From the NCBI GenBank assembly GCA_025464915.1, contig JAODNF010000221.1, positions 1 through 5,494 on the forward strand: a stretch of DNA of 5,494 nucleotides. The letters run 5' to 3'. The notes under the pieces are model-generated. The model did not search any database, was not told where the DNA came from, and saw only the letters and a list, made by a program, of their open reading frames with translations. Source of the DNA: Frankiales bacterium. Lineage in GTDB: Bacteria; Actinomycetota; Actinomycetes; Mycobacteriales; SCTD01. Below are positions 4,687 to 5,494 of the stretch, one piece after another (within the stretch, counting starts at the first letter, position 1; the number at the start of each line of letters is the position of its first letter). The position numbers were made by a program, and so were the translations under genes.

Positions 4687-5494
4687 GTGCTGGGGCCCTG
4701 GGAGCTGGTCGCCGACGACGGCAGCGTGACGCCGGTCGTCGTCCCGGGCACGGTCACGCAGGCGTTCACGGTGGACCTCGACGAGCGCACCTGGGTGTTC
4801 CGGGCCCTGGTGCACGAGGTCCCCGAAGACGCCGAGCTGGCGATCGACGGCGTGGCCACGTCGTACGACGTCGCAATCGACGGCACGGTCGTCCTGTCCT
4901 GCCGGTCGATGTTCGCCAGGCACCGGATCCCGGTCACGGTTCGGGTGGGGTCGGTCGTGGAGATCCGCTGCCTGCCGCTCGCGACGGCCCTGCCCGCCGA
5001 GAAGCCGGCCCGCGCGCGGTGGCGGACGCGGATCGTCGACGACGGCAACCTGCGGCTCATCCGCACGACGCTGCTGGGGCGCTGCCCCGGCATCGCGCCG
5101 GGGCCGCCCGTCGTCGGTCCGTGGCGTCCGGTGACCCTCCGGAGCCGCAGCGAGCCGTTGGGACTGCAGACCCGGATGGACGGTACGACGGGGGTGCTGA
5201 CCTCGACGTCCACCGCGACCCTCACGTGCGCCGGAGTCACGGGCGTCGGCGAGCTGCGCCTCCCGGACGTCGAGCGCTGGTGGCCCCACACCCACGGCGA
5301 CCCGGTCCTGCACGACGTCACCGTCGACGGGCGGGCGGTGGCGAGGGTCGGCTTCCGCGACCTTCGCAACGCCGACCCGTCGTCGCTCGACCTGGTCGTC
5401 AACGGTGTCCCCGTCTGGGCCCGCGGCGCGGTCTGGACGCCGCCCGGCCTGATGACCTGCATCCCCGAGGATCCCCGCGCGACGGTGCAGCTGG
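4687..5494 (+). CDS. Glycoside hydrolase family 2, beta-mannosidase-like (N-terminal part; 3' end outside window)
   Basis: Open for 269 codons from GTG 4687 to the right edge. Visible order: a sugar-binding jelly-roll domain with VPGTVTQAF (19-27), the ERTWVFRA segment (33-40), LAIDGVATSYDV (51-62) and SMFARH (74-79); then VGPWRPVTL closing that domain; then an immunoglobulin-like domain; then WWPHTHGDPVL (198-208), VGFRDL (221-226) and VNGVPVWARGAVWTPP (238-253). The last three are the usual lead-in to the catalytic barrel of GH2 beta-mannosidases. The acid/base and nucleophile glutamates lie beyond the window, so catalysis cannot be judged. No signal peptide, so probably cytoplasmic. The usual GAN-W before the barrel reads GAVW (247-250), and the central region is shorter and more Arg/Pro-rich than I would expect, suggesting a divergent subgroup. 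It follows the DUF1839 gene by 69 bp on the same strand and may act on a glycoside made or modified by this operon. Confidence 0.85.
   Translation, partial: MLGPWELVADDGSVTPVVVPGTVTQAFTVDLDERTWVFRALVHEVPEDAELAIDGVATSYDVAIDGTVVLSCRSMFARHRIPVTVRVGSVVEIRCLPLATALPAEKPARARWRTRIVDDGNLRLIRTTLLGRCPGIAPGPPVVGPWRPVTLRSRSEPLGLQTRMDGTTGVLTSTSTATLTCAGVTGVGELRLPDVERWWPHTHGDPVLHDVTVDGRAVARVGFRDLRNADPSSLDLVVNGVPVWARGAVWTPPGLMTCIPEDPRATVQL

Noticed and set aside
4614..5462. Minus-strand frames of 282 and 214 codons at the right end
   Set aside because: They mirror the GH2 gene, whose plus-strand reading contains clear family motifs; the antisense products are Ser/Arg/Thr-rich with no domain.

Overview
The window looks like chromosomal DNA of a high-GC actinobacterium. 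GC is strongly biased at third codon positions, GTG starts are frequent, genes are tightly packed, and the left edge carries a glutamine synthetase of the actinobacterial GlnA2 type. I cannot name the genus from this stretch.

Layout: positions 1-710 (minus strand) hold the N-terminal half of a GlnA2-type glutamine synthetase, cut by the window edge. A 140-bp divergent spacer (711-850) separates it from a rightward run of six genes. These are an AcpS-type phosphopantetheinyl transferase (851-1237), a carrier protein (1234-1488), an acyl-CoA-dehydrogenase-like flavoprotein (1491-2606), a class II aminoacyl-tRNA-synthetase-like amino acid:carrier-protein ligase (2610-3533), a DUF1839-type protein (3694-4617) and the start of a glycoside hydrolase family 2, beta-mannosidase-like protein (4687 to beyond 5494). 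The first four are packed with a 4-bp overlap and gaps of 2 and 3 bp, so they almost certainly share one mRNA. A tandem pair of 73-bp imperfect units built on GATCTTCC/GGAAGATC arms fills the gap before the DUF1839 gene. A short, AT-richer spacer precedes the GH2 gene.

How the genes may work together: the ligase belongs to the family of SerRS-like enzymes known to charge amino acids (glycine or alanine in characterised cases) onto the phosphopantetheine arm of a dedicated carrier protein instead of tRNA. This locus encodes the ligase, the carrier protein and a phosphopantetheinyl transferase that could activate it. It also encodes a flavoprotein that could oxidise the tethered aminoacyl group. 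The DUF1839 protein has the layout of a papain-like/BtrH-like Cys-His acyltransferase and could off-load the group onto an acceptor. The GH2 protein suggests that the acceptor or product is glycosidic. The loading steps rest on known family biochemistry. The flavoprotein, transfer and glycan steps are inference. To my knowledge the end product of such clusters is not established, and this is the most interesting feature of the window.
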